Shown here: positions 9,158 to 18,726 of the stretch, one piece after another | Layout of the letters: the number at the start of each line of letters is the position of its first letter | Numbering within the stretch: position 1 is the first letter of the stretch | Assembly: GCA_900469475.1 (NCBI GenBank) | Contig: UBXG01000020.1 | Span: forward strand, 1 to 64,000 | Reading direction: 5' to 3' | DNA length: 64,000 nt | Source of the DNA: Hyphomicrobiales bacterium | GTDB lineage: Bacteria > Pseudomonadota > Alphaproteobacteria > Rhizobiales > Rhizobiaceae | Notes under the pieces: generated by a model | What the model saw: only the letters and a program-made list of their open reading frames with translations | What the model was told of the DNA's origin: nothing | Database searches by the model: none | Translations under genes and position numbers: made by a program

Positions 9158-9696
9158 CCTGTCCCCCTAAACAGGCCCTGATTTCAGCTGAAACCTGCAA
9201 TCGCGTGATTTGCGCTCAAGCTTTCTTTGCAACAGGGCCGATATTTCTTCCTTCCAAGAGAAATGTTTTTATCAGCCGAGTAAAGAAACAATACGTTTGA
9301 GCTGGTTCACCTAACGACGTATCTTTTTATGAAGGAGAACCACAAAATGTATGATGCAAATAGCATTTGTAATATATCTCGTTCAATCGCGATACAATGA
9401 GCACAGTTTTCGTCCGCGTTGTCGCGACAACCTTACTGATTGAATTTAAAATTCAAATCAACGATTAAATACATATGTAATAAGTGTATTATCTAACAAG
9501 TTTCATTTATGGATAGAACTAGTTTATTATTTCTCGCGAAAGTTCTATTTTGTTGTTGTATATTTCTTAGTGTAATTCTTTATAAATTATGTTACTCAAT
9601 TCCTAATTTAATGTATTTAAAGAGCCCACGGATCAAAGAGGGGCTAAATGTTTCGCCTTAGTGGCGGAGAAAAAGTAGGTAAGGGAGGATAAAGCG
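9158..9696. promoter_or_regulatory. AT-rich divergent regulatory gap between sugar operon and LuxR-type gene
   Basis: A 539-base gap with no supported gene. It is much richer in A and T than its flanks and separates two divergent transcripts (sugar operon leftwards, LuxR-type regulator rightwards). Both promoters should lie here. A good ribosome binding site (GGGAGG, 9682-9687) precedes the GTG start at 9697. A near-perfect palindrome at 9440-9456 is listed separately. I could not assign -35/-10 boxes with confidence. Confidence 0.5.
9440..9456. promoter_or_regulatory. 17-base palindrome, possible operator
   Basis: TTGAATTT and its exact reverse complement AAATTCAA flank one central A. The flanking TGA and TCA extend the symmetry imperfectly. 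It sits in the middle of the divergent AT-rich gap, where a regulator binding site would be expected. The site could belong to the LuxR-type protein encoded at 9697 or to another regulator. Chance occurrence in AT-rich DNA is possible. Confidence 0.3.
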
Positions 9697-10482
9697 GTGA
9701 ATTCAGCGCTTATACAAAATTTGAACCTTCGGCAGGAAAACGCAGCTCCTCGCATCAAGATAGAGAACGGTTCGACGGCACTTACCCTGCCGCCAGAGCC
9801 AATGCGCTCGCTCGTGATACTCGACAACCGTGAATTGGATAGGCAATGCCTTGCGCAATGCATGGCCGTCCATAAGGCGGATTTGCTTATCCTGGCATTT
9901 GGGTCGATTGAGGAGTGGAAGCAAAAACGCGACGAGTATCCCCCGCTTGCAGCAATCCTCTTAAACATCGGTGGCAAGAAGATCGACGAGCCGGCAGTTT
10001 CGGAGCATATCAAAAGTCTTTCGTCGGAATTCGATCCGACACCAGTCATCATATTGGCGGATAGTGACGGTTTCACCCAAATCGTGAAGGCATTCGAATT
10101 GGGGGCCAAGGGTTATATACCTACGTTGGTCAGCATTCGCGTGTGCATGGAACTGATCGCTTTGTCCGTGGCCGGCGGACTTTTTGTGCCTGCAAGCGCC
10201 CTATTCGCCATGCATCACCTACTGGAGTCGAGCAACTCAACCACGCGCCCATTGGCTGACATATTCACGGATCGCCAGGCCGAAGTCGTGGAAGCGCTCC
10301 GGCGCGGAAAAGCGAACAAGATCATTGCCTATGAGCTCAAACTGCGCGAAAGCACCGTTAAAGTGCATGTTCGCAACATCATGAAGAAGCTCAAAGCAAC
10401 GAACCGAACCGAAGTCGTATTCAAGCTTAACCATCTCTTGGACAAGCCTACAGGGTCGGAGGCGAATAGAGCGCAGCTCTGA
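9697..10482 (+). CDS. LuxR/NarL-type transcription regulator with degenerate receiver domain
   Basis: 261 residues. The C-terminal part (about 184-240) is a LuxR-type helix-turn-helix with FTDRQAEVVEALRRGKANK and STVKVHVRNIMKKLKATNRT. The N-terminal part (about 37-150) has the strand-helix pattern of a response-regulator receiver (SLVILDNRELDRQ, AAILLNIGG, PVIILADSDG, GAKGYIPT). The position of the phospho-acceptor Asp is Asn90, and the conserved Lys after GYI is absent. It may therefore act without phosphorylation or bind a ligand. It starts with GTG, preceded by GGGAGG. Lying within the exopolysaccharide locus, it is a natural candidate for its regulator. A second protein of the same build is encoded at 28573-29310. 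Confidence 0.82.
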   Translation: MNSALIQNLNLRQENAAPRIKIENGSTALTLPPEPMRSLVILDNRELDRQCLAQCMAVHKADLLILAFGSIEEWKQKRDEYPPLAAILLNIGGKKIDEPAVSEHIKSLSSEFDPTPVIILADSDGFTQIVKAFELGAKGYIPTLVSIRVCMELIALSVAGGLFVPASALFAMHHLLESSNSTTRPLADIFTDRQAEVVEALRRGKANKIIAYELKLRESTVKVHVRNIMKKLKATNRTEVVFKLNHLLDKPTGSEANRAQL

Positions 10483-10610
10483 TGTCCTCAGCCACTCAGA
10501 CTTCCTTCACATCATAAGCGATTGCTCGCTTTGAACCATATTAGGTGGTGCAAAACAAACGCACTGACCAAGACCGAGATCGAGTGCCGAGGTCTCTCGG
10601 ATGGGCAGCC

Positions 10611-10629
10611 CCGCAGGACTCGCCTGCGG
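10611..10629. terminator. Hairpin between convergent genes, possible terminator
   Basis: CCGCAGG (10611-10617) pairs with CCTGCGG (10623-10629) around a 5-base loop. It lies in the 215-base gap between the convergent regulator and glycosyltransferase genes. No T-run follows on either strand, so intrinsic termination is uncertain. Confidence 0.25.
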
Positions 10630-10697
10630 CGACCTCATGCACGCGCGTGATTGTAAGGTGCTTCTTACTTAATATTACCCATAGTAATTTCCGACGG

Positions 10698-12527
10698 TCA
10701 TAGGGAAAGCCTGGAAAACGCCATTCGGATCCTCCGCAATGCGCTTCTCTGCGAATGAGGGACCAAGCCGCGAGCAAGTTGCCGAAGATACTGAAACTCC
10801 GGGAGGGGTGGTACATTCGGTCTGAAGTCGCTCAGGTGCAGTTTAATCATCAGGCCATCCACGGCTGAGTAGAACCGCAGATGGCAATCAACGTCGCGTT
10901 TGGAGTGTAGAGACGGTACGGTCTCGGCCGCTCCGCCGCCTTCAAAGGCAACATGACGAAGAGCCTTTGCAAGATCTGGCTGCTGACAGCGATCGAGAAT
11001 ATCGGAGAACCACGCAAGCCACTCGGGATCGCTCCGTTTAGGGATTTGGTGAATGCTTTTTCGATCGCTGCGATGCTGGCTGGAGGTAACACTGTCATCC
11101 TTGCGGTCGAGTTGATCAAGGACAATGCGAGCGCGCCTGAGTTCGTCGTGGGATAAGCCTGGATAAAAGTCTTGCAGCCTGCGCGCCTGATCAAGGTGGC
11201 CTCTACAGATCATGGCAAGGAGGAAATACGCCCATTCGACCGGGTCCGGGTCGGCCGCCCCATAGTCAATCATCGTTACCTTGAGCATGTTGACCAGAAG
11301 GGCGTAGGCGCGATCAGCTTCGCCCTGCCGCAATGCGCATATGGCGAGAAGGAATTTGGCTTCAGGCAGATAAGAAACGTAGTCCAGGCAGCGGATATAG
11401 CACTGCTTGGCCTCCTCCACTCTGTCCTGTTCAAGAAGAAAATCGCCTTGCTTCAGTAGAGCGCGGTCACTCGCTTCCCCGATAATGCGGATGCTCTCTC
11501 GCTGTGAGGTACGCTCCACCTTGATAACATCGCTGAATGGTCCGGGCTGAATGATTTTTTCTCCAGATCGCAGGCCTTTGTTCAATATGAACCATTGATA
11601 TATTTGCGGCCTATCATTCAGCGTATGACGTGAGTGGATCAAATTATAACCGGCTGCAGCAATTCGTTGTACTTCGTCGGGATGAGCAAGGAGATAGTCT
11701 AGTCGGTCCACAACGTTGCGGTGGTCGGCGAAGACACAGTTCTCCATATCGGTAAAGCCAGCCGCCTCCACTGCTGCCGTGCGTTCCGTCACTAAACAGG
11801 CGTTCGCCCCCGGAATCTCAAAGTGCTTCCGCACAACCTCGCCAGCAACAGTTCCGCATGTAGGGACGACGAGGCTTGCGTTGAGGACGCGCGCATAGGC
11901 CTCTCCCGATAGCTGCTGGGAGGCAAGCTTGCTCTCATACGTGTGTTGCGGTGATACTAGGCAGGGGTAACGATCGCGGATTAACGGGAAGACCTTCTCT
12001 CGCCAAGGGTACAGGCCACTGATCTGGCCCGTTAGGGTAACCGGTATGATCTTGTGCTGGCGATAGTCGTGGTAAATCCCGGGATCGATGAAATTAGGCC
12101 AGACGAATAGGTTCTCCCTCAACTCCGGCATATATTCTGGTGTCATCGTTCCGATCGAGAAATATGTATCGATACCCCACTGCGCCATATCGGAAAGGAA
12201 CCCGGAGCGCCGATCGCACCATGGATCGGCATTATGAAGGCCAAGCTTCGGGACGTCGATATGAGAACCGGTGTTGGTGATTTTTATCCGCCGCGAACCA
12301 TGTGACCGATAGCCGCTTTCAAACAGCGTCAGATCCGGTTCGTACCTGTCGCAGATCTCTGCGTAATCGCCGTCGTGGTTTATGACGACGACATCGAAGT
12401 GCGTCTCAAGGCATTTGACCTGCTGCTGCATATGCAGCAGCAGGTAACCGGCGCCATTTACATTGGGATGATGATCCCACTGAAAGAAAACGAGCCTTGG
12501 TTTTTGATGATCTGCGTTGCTATCCAT
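10698..12527 (-). CDS. CgeB-like glycosyltransferase with helical-repeat C-terminus
   Basis: About 609 residues. The first 350 look like a CgeB/GT1-like glycosyltransferase: RLVFFQWDHHPNVNGAGYLL at the start, then LFVWPNFIDPGIYHDY, a VVPTCGTVAGEVVRKHFEIP donor-site region and CVFADHRNVVDRLDYLLAHP. The rest (about 370-520) is built from TPR-like helices (DFLLEQDRVEEAKQCYIRCL, LLAICALRQGEADRAYALLV), followed by a tail I do not recognise. The frame opens at 12680 inside the upstream gene. I chose the ATG at 12527, five bases after the end of the UDP-xylose synthase gene, where the first glycosyltransferase strand begins. It probably adds one sugar of the repeat unit. Confidence 0.68.
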   Translation of the reverse strand: MDSNADHQKPRLVFFQWDHHPNVNGAGYLLLHMQQQVKCLETHFDVVVINHDGDYAEICDRYEPDLTLFESGYRSHGSRRIKITNTGSHIDVPKLGLHNADPWCDRRSGFLSDMAQWGIDTYFSIGTMTPEYMPELRENLFVWPNFIDPGIYHDYRQHKIIPVTLTGQISGLYPWREKVFPLIRDRYPCLVSPQHTYESKLASQQLSGEAYARVLNASLVVPTCGTVAGEVVRKHFEIPGANACLVTERTAAVEAAGFTDMENCVFADHRNVVDRLDYLLAHPDEVQRIAAAGYNLIHSRHTLNDRPQIYQWFILNKGLRSGEKIIQPGPFSDVIKVERTSQRESIRIIGEASDRALLKQGDFLLEQDRVEEAKQCYIRCLDYVSYLPEAKFLLAICALRQGEADRAYALLVNMLKVTMIDYGAADPDPVEWAYFLLAMICRGHLDQARRLQDFYPGLSHDELRRARIVLDQLDRKDDSVTSSQHRSDRKSIHQIPKRSDPEWLAWFSDILDRCQQPDLAKALRHVAFEGGGAAETVPSLHSKRDVDCHLRFYSAVDGLMIKLHLSDFRPNVPPLPEFQYLRQLARGLVPHSQRSALRRIRMAFSRLSL

Positions 12528-12531
12528 GTCC

Positions 12532-13575
12532 TTATCTGATGGCTTCTGAAACGGGAAGGCCGGCGTTCGGAAGCAGCAGATGCGGATAAGCCTGGTGCAA
12601 GGAATTGGCGCTGAGCATGTTCCCCACCCCTCCCGAAAGCTTCCACTCGAAATAGGCGATCGTTCTCTCGAGCCCTTCACGCAGGTTCACCGTCGGCTGC
12701 CAGCCAAGTTCCTTCGTTGCGCGGCTGATATCCGGCTTCCGCTGTGTCGGGTCGTCCGCTGGCAGAGGCTTGAAGGCGATGCCTGATTTCGATCCCGTCA
12801 TTTCGATCACCATTTCGGCCAATTCACGCACCTGGAATTCTACAGGGTTGCCGAGATTAATTGGACCCGTCACCCCGGTGGGCGCACCCATTAGACGGAT
12901 GAAGCCGTCGATCAGATCATCCACATAACAGAACGACCGTGTCTGCGTGCCGTTTCCGAAGATGGTGATCGGCTCGCCTCGAAGCGCTTGAACGATGAAA
13001 TTGGAGACGACTCGGCCGTCATTGGTCTGCATTCGTGGCCCGTATGTGTTGAAGATCCGGGCCACGCGGATTTCCACGCCATATTGACGATGATAGTCGA
13101 AAAACAGAGTTTCGGCGCACCGCTTACCTTCATCATAGCAAGCTCGCGGTCCTATGGGATTGACGCTGCCTCGATAATCCTCAGTCTGAGGGTGGACTGT
13201 CGGATCGCCATAAACTTCGCTCGTGGATGCCTGGAAGATCTTCGCCTTGGTGCGTTTGGCCAAGCCGAGCATGTTGATGGCCCCGTGAACATTGGTCTTC
13301 ACGGTCTGCACGGGATCGAACTGGTAGTGGACCGGTGATGCTGGGCAGGCGAGATTGTAGATCTCGTCGACCTCCACATAAAGCGGGAAGGTGATGTCGT
13401 GGCGAAGAATCTCAAAGCGGGGATCGTCAAGAAGATGCAGAACATTTTCACGTGATCCGGTGTAGTAATTGTCCACGCAAAGGACGTCATTGCCTTCTCG
13501 CAGAAGCCTTTCGCACAAGAATGACCCCAGGAAGCCGGTGCCACCGGTTACCATAATTCGCCTTTGTCCATGCAT
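12532..13575 (-). CDS. UDP-glucuronate decarboxylase (UDP-xylose synthase)
   Basis: About 347 residues of the extended SDR family. It would decarboxylate UDP-glucuronate to UDP-xylose. The signature features are VTGGTGFLGSFLCERLL, DNYYTGSRENV, LACPASPVHYQFDPVQTVKTNV, the STSEVYGDP serine/threonine region and NPIGPRACYDEGKR with the catalytic Tyr and Lys. FCYVDDLIDGFIRLM and the RKPDISRATKELGWQP tail are also typical. The ATG at 13575 has GGAG at good spacing, while the ATG four codons upstream has none. It lies between the priming transferase and a glycosyltransferase on the same strand, so the polymer probably contains xylose or a sugar made from it. Confidence 0.88.
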   Translation of the reverse strand: MHGQRRIMVTGGTGFLGSFLCERLLREGNDVLCVDNYYTGSRENVLHLLDDPRFEILRHDITFPLYVEVDEIYNLACPASPVHYQFDPVQTVKTNVHGAINMLGLAKRTKAKIFQASTSEVYGDPTVHPQTEDYRGSVNPIGPRACYDEGKRCAETLFFDYHRQYGVEIRVARIFNTYGPRMQTNDGRVVSNFIVQALRGEPITIFGNGTQTRSFCYVDDLIDGFIRLMGAPTGVTGPINLGNPVEFQVRELAEMVIEMTGSKSGIAFKPLPADDPTQRKPDISRATKELGWQPTVNLREGLERTIAYFEWKLSGGVGNMLSANSLHQAYPHLLLPNAGLPVSEAIR

Positions 13576-13620
13576 TGTGTGCTCCATTGTTGATGGTTGC
13601 CTCGCAGATGGCGAGGATGG

Positions 13621-15015
13621 TCAGTAGGCTCCCCTGCCTTTAAAGACCGCAGGGATTGTGCTGAGAAGAATTTGGCAGTCCAACCATGGGGACTGGTTGT
13701 CGATGTAGTATTCGTCGAGTTGCTGCTGCAGCTCGATGTCCGCGTTGCTTCGTTCGGATATTTGCCAAAGGCCTGTGAGCCCCGGCATGACGGAGCGCCG
13801 CTTGTCTCGAAATTCGCCGTCCATGGCCCGAAGGTGGTAGTCCGGAAACGGGCGGGGTCCGACGATGGCCATCTGACCCGCAACGATGTTCACCAACTGC
13901 GGGAGCTCATCGATGCTCCAAGAGCGCAGCAAATGACCTATAACCGGAAGGATGCGCGGGTCATCCTGGAGCTTGAAGTGGCTCGACCACTCGGCTCGCA
14001 TGGCAGGGTTGTCCCGGAACAAGGCTTCAAGACGCTGCTCCGCATCTTGGTACATTGTCCTCAATTTCAGGACGCGCAGCGGCTTGCCGGACCGCCCTTC
14101 CCTGGTATGTCGAAAGAAGACGGGACCTGGATCGATGGCATAGATTGCGACCGCTGCAAACGCTACGAATGGCGCGGCCACTATCATTGCCGGGATGGCA
14201 ATTGCGAGATCGAGGATCCGGCGAACCAGATCCGAGTTGACCCAACTCCCCCCGGTGATGAGGCAAACGCCGATCTCTCCGCCGATATCCGCAGGTCGCA
14301 AACCGCTTACCTTGAGCCTCGGCGTGTCGGACAGCAAAATAACTTCGGCGAACTTTCGACGCATCGTCGCCAACTCGGCAGCAAGGGAGCCCGTGTCCCC
14401 CGCAATCAGGGCAATGGATGGCCCGTCCTCGAGTGATATTTCCGAAGCGTCGGGTGAATAGAATTCCGGCCTGATGCCATACTGCCAATGGTCGGTGAAA
14501 TGCGCCATGAGAGCGGGTATACGATTGCTGTTCCCGATGATCACCGCCCGTTCTCCCCAGATTCCAAGCCTCCGGCACAAGCCTCGTACGACCCAATGCA
14601 TGACAGGTTGAACAATCAGTCCGAGGCCAACAAAGCCAAGGGCGCCAATCAGCAATCGCGATCCTTCTGGTAGGAAGATCGCCCCGAGCGCCGCAAAGAC
14701 AGCCACCTTCACGGAAGCTATCGTGCGGCGGCGCAGATGCTCGTGGTCATGAAGCCGATATCCAGGATAGAGAGCGTCCGATGCATAGAGAATGATCGCC
14801 GCCAAGGCTGCGAAAGCGAAAACACGCTCCAGAACCGTGTTCTCGGAACCGTTCGGAAGAAACGGCAGAAGAAGAAAATAAGCTATGAGATAGCTCGCGA
14901 CATCGCCAGCGACCAAAAGTGACGACGTAGCAAGCCGGCTCTGCTTGCGGGACTCGGCCACCTTTGCAGGGTTTGTTACGGGTCGGACAGACGCCGGCGA
15001 CGCAAATGAGGACAT
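13621..15015 (-). CDS. Undecaprenyl-phosphate glycosylphosphotransferase (WbaP/ExoY-like)
   Basis: A 464-residue priming enzyme that transfers a sugar-1-phosphate to undecaprenyl phosphate and starts each repeat unit. The N-terminal half has four hydrophobic segments and a CoA-binding-like middle domain (RAVIIGNSNRIPALMAH). The C-terminal catalytic domain has a membrane helix, DPGPVFFRHTREGRSGKP, LKLRTMYQDAEQRL, SWSIDELPQLVNI, AIVGPRPFPDYH and PGLTGLWQISERSN. All are hallmarks of the bacterial sugar transferase family. It is the second gene of a minus-strand group after the GT26 gene at 15031. The primer sugar (Gal, Glc or other) cannot be decided from the sequence. Confidence 0.9.
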   Translation of the reverse strand: MSSFASPASVRPVTNPAKVAESRKQSRLATSSLLVAGDVASYLIAYFLLLPFLPNGSENTVLERVFAFAALAAIILYASDALYPGYRLHDHEHLRRRTIASVKVAVFAALGAIFLPEGSRLLIGALGFVGLGLIVQPVMHWVVRGLCRRLGIWGERAVIIGNSNRIPALMAHFTDHWQYGIRPEFYSPDASEISLEDGPSIALIAGDTGSLAAELATMRRKFAEVILLSDTPRLKVSGLRPADIGGEIGVCLITGGSWVNSDLVRRILDLAIAIPAMIVAAPFVAFAAVAIYAIDPGPVFFRHTREGRSGKPLRVLKLRTMYQDAEQRLEALFRDNPAMRAEWSSHFKLQDDPRILPVIGHLLRSWSIDELPQLVNIVAGQMAIVGPRPFPDYHLRAMDGEFRDKRRSVMPGLTGLWQISERSNADIELQQQLDEYYIDNQSPWLDCQILLSTIPAVFKGRGAY

Positions 15016-15030
15016 GATGGTTTTACTCCC

Positions 15031-15888
15031 CTACATTCGTTGTCTCGACGCGCTCGATCCACCAACCTCATCAGCGATCGGAAACGTCCGAAGCCCCAGT
15101 CTCTGGACTATAGTCAGTGAGATGAAGGTAGGCACGACGACCGCATAACGCAGCCACAGCCGCCGCGGCTCGCATAGAAGGCGGAATGCCCATTCAAATC
15201 CGCTTCTTTGGATTATCCTCGGAGCTTGTCGCTTGAGACCTGCGTGGAAATCGAAGGCAGCTCCGACGCCGATGAGCATCGAAGCATCCAGGCGCTCGCG
15301 CATGCGCGCCATCCAGAGTTCCTGCTTGGGGCTGCCGAGCCCCACCCAGATGATATCGGCGCCCGATCGATTGATCCGGTCAACGATATCGCCTTCCTCT
15401 TGCTTAGACAGTTCGCGAAAAGGCGGCGCATAGGAGCCGACTATCAGCGCATCCGGAAATCTTAGGAGGAGTCGCGCCTGCAGCTGCTCAAGCGTCTTCG
15501 TAGTTGCACCATAAATGAAGTGGCGTAGGCCGTTGGCTCTGCCGGCCTCAAAAACAGATAGCATCAGATCAGGTCCGTAAACCCTGCCGCTTTCCGAATG
15601 GCCAGCATGCTTCAATGCCCATACCAACGGCATGCCGTCAGGTGTCACTAGGAACGCCCGATTATGAACGGACCGAAGCTCGGGATCAGTTTGACAGCGG
15701 ACGACGCCGTGTGCGTCGCGAACGCACACATATTCTTTCTTTCCCTCTGCAACCGCCTTTTGAATAAGTCCGGTCGCGCTTTTAAGATTGACCGCCGAAA
15801 TGCGAACACCGAGGACATTGGTCCATTCAAATGAGCCCATTGAATTGGGAGCTGAAGTTTGCCTGCTGTCCGACGTTTGCACTCTCAT
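15031..15888 (-). CDS. WecG/TagA/CpsF-family glycosyltransferase (GT26)
   Basis: 285 residues with the complete GT26 pattern: TPDGMPLVWALKHAG, RVYGPDLMLSVFE, GLRHFIYGATTKTLEQL, IIWVGLGSPKQELWMARM and GVGAAFDFHAGLKRQAPR. Members are membrane-associated enzymes that add the second sugar (often a ManNAc derivative or glucuronate) to a lipid-linked primer. The gene sits 15 bases upstream of the priming phosphotransferase, and the two would act consecutively. A 700-base gap upstream probably holds the promoter of this minus-strand group (15888 down to 10698). The donor sugar is unknown. Confidence 0.85.
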   Translation of the reverse strand: MRVQTSDSRQTSAPNSMGSFEWTNVLGVRISAVNLKSATGLIQKAVAEGKKEYVCVRDAHGVVRCQTDPELRSVHNRAFLVTPDGMPLVWALKHAGHSESGRVYGPDLMLSVFEAGRANGLRHFIYGATTKTLEQLQARLLLRFPDALIVGSYAPPFRELSKQEEGDIVDRINRSGADIIWVGLGSPKQELWMARMRERLDASMLIGVGAAFDFHAGLKRQAPRIIQRSGFEWAFRLLCEPRRLWLRYAVVVPTFISLTIVQRLGLRTFPIADEVGGSSASRQRM

Positions 15889-16588
15889 GGCTTATGCCTT
15901 CACGACCTGAACTGATGCAAGGATATGACGCCAGGCCGATTGCCTCCATAGTTACCATCGCAGCTATTGGACGTAAAAAGACTGCCTATTTGTAACTCGG
16001 CGCTGACATGAACTACGATATTTGAAGTAAGGCACATACATCTTGGTCGACCGCCTTGCTCTTTTGGATGACCTCAACACCAAAAGAACGGTATGACGCT
16101 CGCAGCGCTGCACAAGATAGTTGCTTTCGCGCAAATAATTCTGAGCAGTTCTAAGCTGCATCGACCATTCATCAATTCCAGACGAAGACGGCGGATAGAT
16201 GGATGGGCCCTAGGAAGTTGATTGCATATGTGGTGACGGGTCGCGACGCGACGGAAGTATTGAACTTGTCGAAGCAGTGCTTGATGAGTTTTGGGCCCAA
16301 TAGGCTTTGAAGTCGTATGCGACGAGGTACTTGTGCGCGAATGTGTAGCCGCTGAACTTTCTCTCCCCGTTGCGGATGCGGATTGAGGGAAGGCTAGAGA
16401 CTCGGTCGCCACATTCGCGAGGATGGTCGACAACCAAAGTCGCTTGGCGTCGTTGAACAATCGCGCGTCGAGCCGCGCCAATAGATTCACTCACCGGCAA
16501 CGCGCATGAAATGGCAGTAGAGTTTTCTAAATCGACACAGCTGGAACCCCTGTCTCCGGCGGAAAGCCGCTCGTGCCGGGAAACGCCT
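15889..16588. other. 700-base intergenic region, no supported gene
   Basis: Two overlapping minus-strand open frames (16074-16490 and 16210-16500) exist, but neither has a recognised domain, good start context or plausible composition. The stretch separates the end of the beta-helix gene from the start of the GT26 gene on the same strand. It presumably contains a terminator for the first and a promoter for the second. It may be a scar of lost coding DNA. Confidence 0.4.
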
Positions 16589-18718
16589 TTATTGCGAACC
16601 CGACAGGACGCTGCCGGAGTCCACGCCAGCTTTCTGAAGATCGCCTAGGCTGCCAAACTCCCCGGATGGCAGGATCCTGGGATGTATTCGGAAGCTTTTG
16701 TCGTTTAGATTACCGCTGTAGCGATTGCGTGCGAATCGTACCGAGCCCGGCTTGTGGTCGGGCGCATAAACATAAGCGGCAAGCCTGTTGCCACTTTCGA
16801 CGGATACGATATTGTCCTCGATCCGATTTGGATCTGCCCAAGGGGGATGCCATCCTATCCCGGTGCCGTCGTCAACGCGAAAGGCTGCGCCGGATCCACC
16901 TCGAATGATGTTTCCTATCACCAAGTTGCTCCAGCCGCCATTGATGCCAATCGCCGATACGTTGTCGGAGAGAGTATTGCCCTCGATGCGTACCCCACTG
17001 GCCTTCCCGTCGGTGTAGATGGCCCAACTGATAGGAGACGGCCATTCATCGATATTTTCATATCGGGGTGGCCAGAATGTACCATCGGCCCTGTTCATAA
17101 GCTGGTCTGTGCCGGTGACCAAATTGTAGCGGATACTGCTGTTCAGGGGATCGGACTGCTCGCCCATCATCTTGATGGCCCCACCATCCGCCGTTTGCTG
17201 ATTGGCGTTGCGGATCACGTTATATTCGATGATCGCGTCATGCACAGCGTCCTGAGGCCCCCATAGGGAACCACCAGCTATACCGAACTGCGCAGCATGT
17301 TCGATCAAGTTGTGAGCTATCCTGATATCGTCTGCCGCCTGGAACCATATCCCCGCAGTTTCAAAATAAACCCTTCCGATATCATGGATATGGTTCGACA
17401 GGATCCTGGCACGATCGGATTTGCCGAAGGTACCATAGGCCGTGCCAAGGTAAATCCCGTTACCGGCCACATTTCCGATCGCATTGCCCGCGATCAGAAC
17501 ATCCTTGCTTTCGGCCACGTGGATTCCAACGCCGACGTTTTCGATCACGTTGCCGAGCAGCTCGACGCGATCGGCATGTTCGAGCCGTATGGCGCCAAAC
17601 CCTCTGGTGTCGGTCTCGAACTTGCCGCTACCCTGCGGGGCTCCATCACGAAAGTGAAGGCCTGACACAGCCATTCCATCGGCTCCATTCAGCCTGAAGA
17701 ACGTAGGCAGAAGGCCGGCGACGACCTTGGAACTGGGTAAAAATCGGTCCGTAGGAATGTAGTCAAGCTTTCCGCCATGGCTGTCGTACCACCATTCGCC
17801 CGGGGCATCGAGGAAGGCCGCCGCGCCGGTTAAAAAATAGCGACTGCCTTCCTCAGTGAAGAAATAAGCGGTGCCCTTGGTATGAATGGTCTGGGTTGCG
17901 GTGTCGATTGAGACCACTGGGAGCGTGTCGCTACCCCACTGGCTTCCGGGGCGAAAGCCACCCACGATGTTCGCGACAAGCCCTTTTGCATTGCCTAACG
18001 CCGGTAAGTCGCCGCTGTGAAAGCAAAAACGCGTATTGCCTTGCCAGCCGTTGCTATCTGTTCCACACTTGGCCGCAAACAGCCACCCTTTCCGCGGATC
18101 TCCATCAAGGGGAGCATTGGGAAAACGGGCTTGCGTCTGGAGGACCCCATCTACGAAAAGGTCGCCCACCGTCTTATCTGGAGATAATTTCAGGGATGCC
18201 GTCCAACGACCGTCGGCCTGCAACACCCAATGCCCGACAAGCGGGCCGCCGTGCAGGACCGGCGTCTGGTTGCATCTCGAAGTAATGATCAGGCCGGAAT
18301 CACGAGAGTCAAAGACGATCGATTGAGTGAGATAGTAATCTCCATTGCCCATCGCGATCGTGCTTTGGCCCCCCTTCGCGCGCGCGGCATCGCGCGCCCT
18401 CTCAATTGTCGCAAAAGGACCATCGGAGCGTTGAGAATTTGCTTTGGGAAGGAGGCCGCTCCAAGTGTCTTTGCCATCTGGAGAAACGTAGAATATGGTC
18501 CGGGCCGCGGGTGCGCTGGTCAATAAATCGCTCAGGGAAGTCCCCTGCAGCTTGGCCGATAAGGTCGCTGGCGTAGCTTCCGCACAAGTCGCTTCGCTGA
18601 TTGTCGTTTGCAGCCGGTCGGGTGCATCAGCGTCCGCACTCGACCATGCCAGCGCATCTGACGGTGGAAGCGGCGTCGCAAGCAAAATGCTCAGGATCGG
18701 AGCGAAGCGCAACCTCAT
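16589..18718 (-). CDS. Secreted right-handed parallel beta-helix protein
   Basis: About 709 residues. A signal peptide occupies the first 25 (LRFAPILSILLATPLPPSDA). The entry motif of carbohydrate-active beta-helix proteins follows (IFYVSPDGKDTWSGLLP, DGPFATIERARDAA, ...LHGGPLVGHW). From about residue 400 many short beta-helix turns appear (VELLGNVIENVGVGIHVAE, VLIAGNAIGNVAGNGIYLG, IRIAHNLIEHAAQFGIAGG). Such proteins are lyases, glycosidases or epimerases of polysaccharides. The ATG at 18718 starts the signal peptide; the open frame upstream lies inside the polymerase gene. It is 8 bases after the polymerase gene, so it is probably co-transcribed and acts on the polymer in the periplasm or outside. 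The catalytic type is not assigned. Confidence 0.78.
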   Translation of the reverse strand: MRLRFAPILSILLATPLPPSDALAWSSADADAPDRLQTTISEATCAEATPATLSAKLQGTSLSDLLTSAPAARTIFYVSPDGKDTWSGLLPKANSQRSDGPFATIERARDAARAKGGQSTIAMGNGDYYLTQSIVFDSRDSGLIITSRCNQTPVLHGGPLVGHWVLQADGRWTASLKLSPDKTVGDLFVDGVLQTQARFPNAPLDGDPRKGWLFAAKCGTDSNGWQGNTRFCFHSGDLPALGNAKGLVANIVGGFRPGSQWGSDTLPVVSIDTATQTIHTKGTAYFFTEEGSRYFLTGAAAFLDAPGEWWYDSHGGKLDYIPTDRFLPSSKVVAGLLPTFFRLNGADGMAVSGLHFRDGAPQGSGKFETDTRGFGAIRLEHADRVELLGNVIENVGVGIHVAESKDVLIAGNAIGNVAGNGIYLGTAYGTFGKSDRARILSNHIHDIGRVYFETAGIWFQAADDIRIAHNLIEHAAQFGIAGGSLWGPQDAVHDAIIEYNVIRNANQQTADGGAIKMMGEQSDPLNSSIRYNLVTGTDQLMNRADGTFWPPRYENIDEWPSPISWAIYTDGKASGVRIEGNTLSDNVSAIGINGGWSNLVIGNIIRGGSGAAFRVDDGTGIGWHPPWADPNRIEDNIVSVESGNRLAAYVYAPDHKPGSVRFARNRYSGNLNDKSFRIHPRILPSGEFGSLGDLQKAGVDSGSVLSGSQ

Positions 18719-18726
18719 AAGATTTG

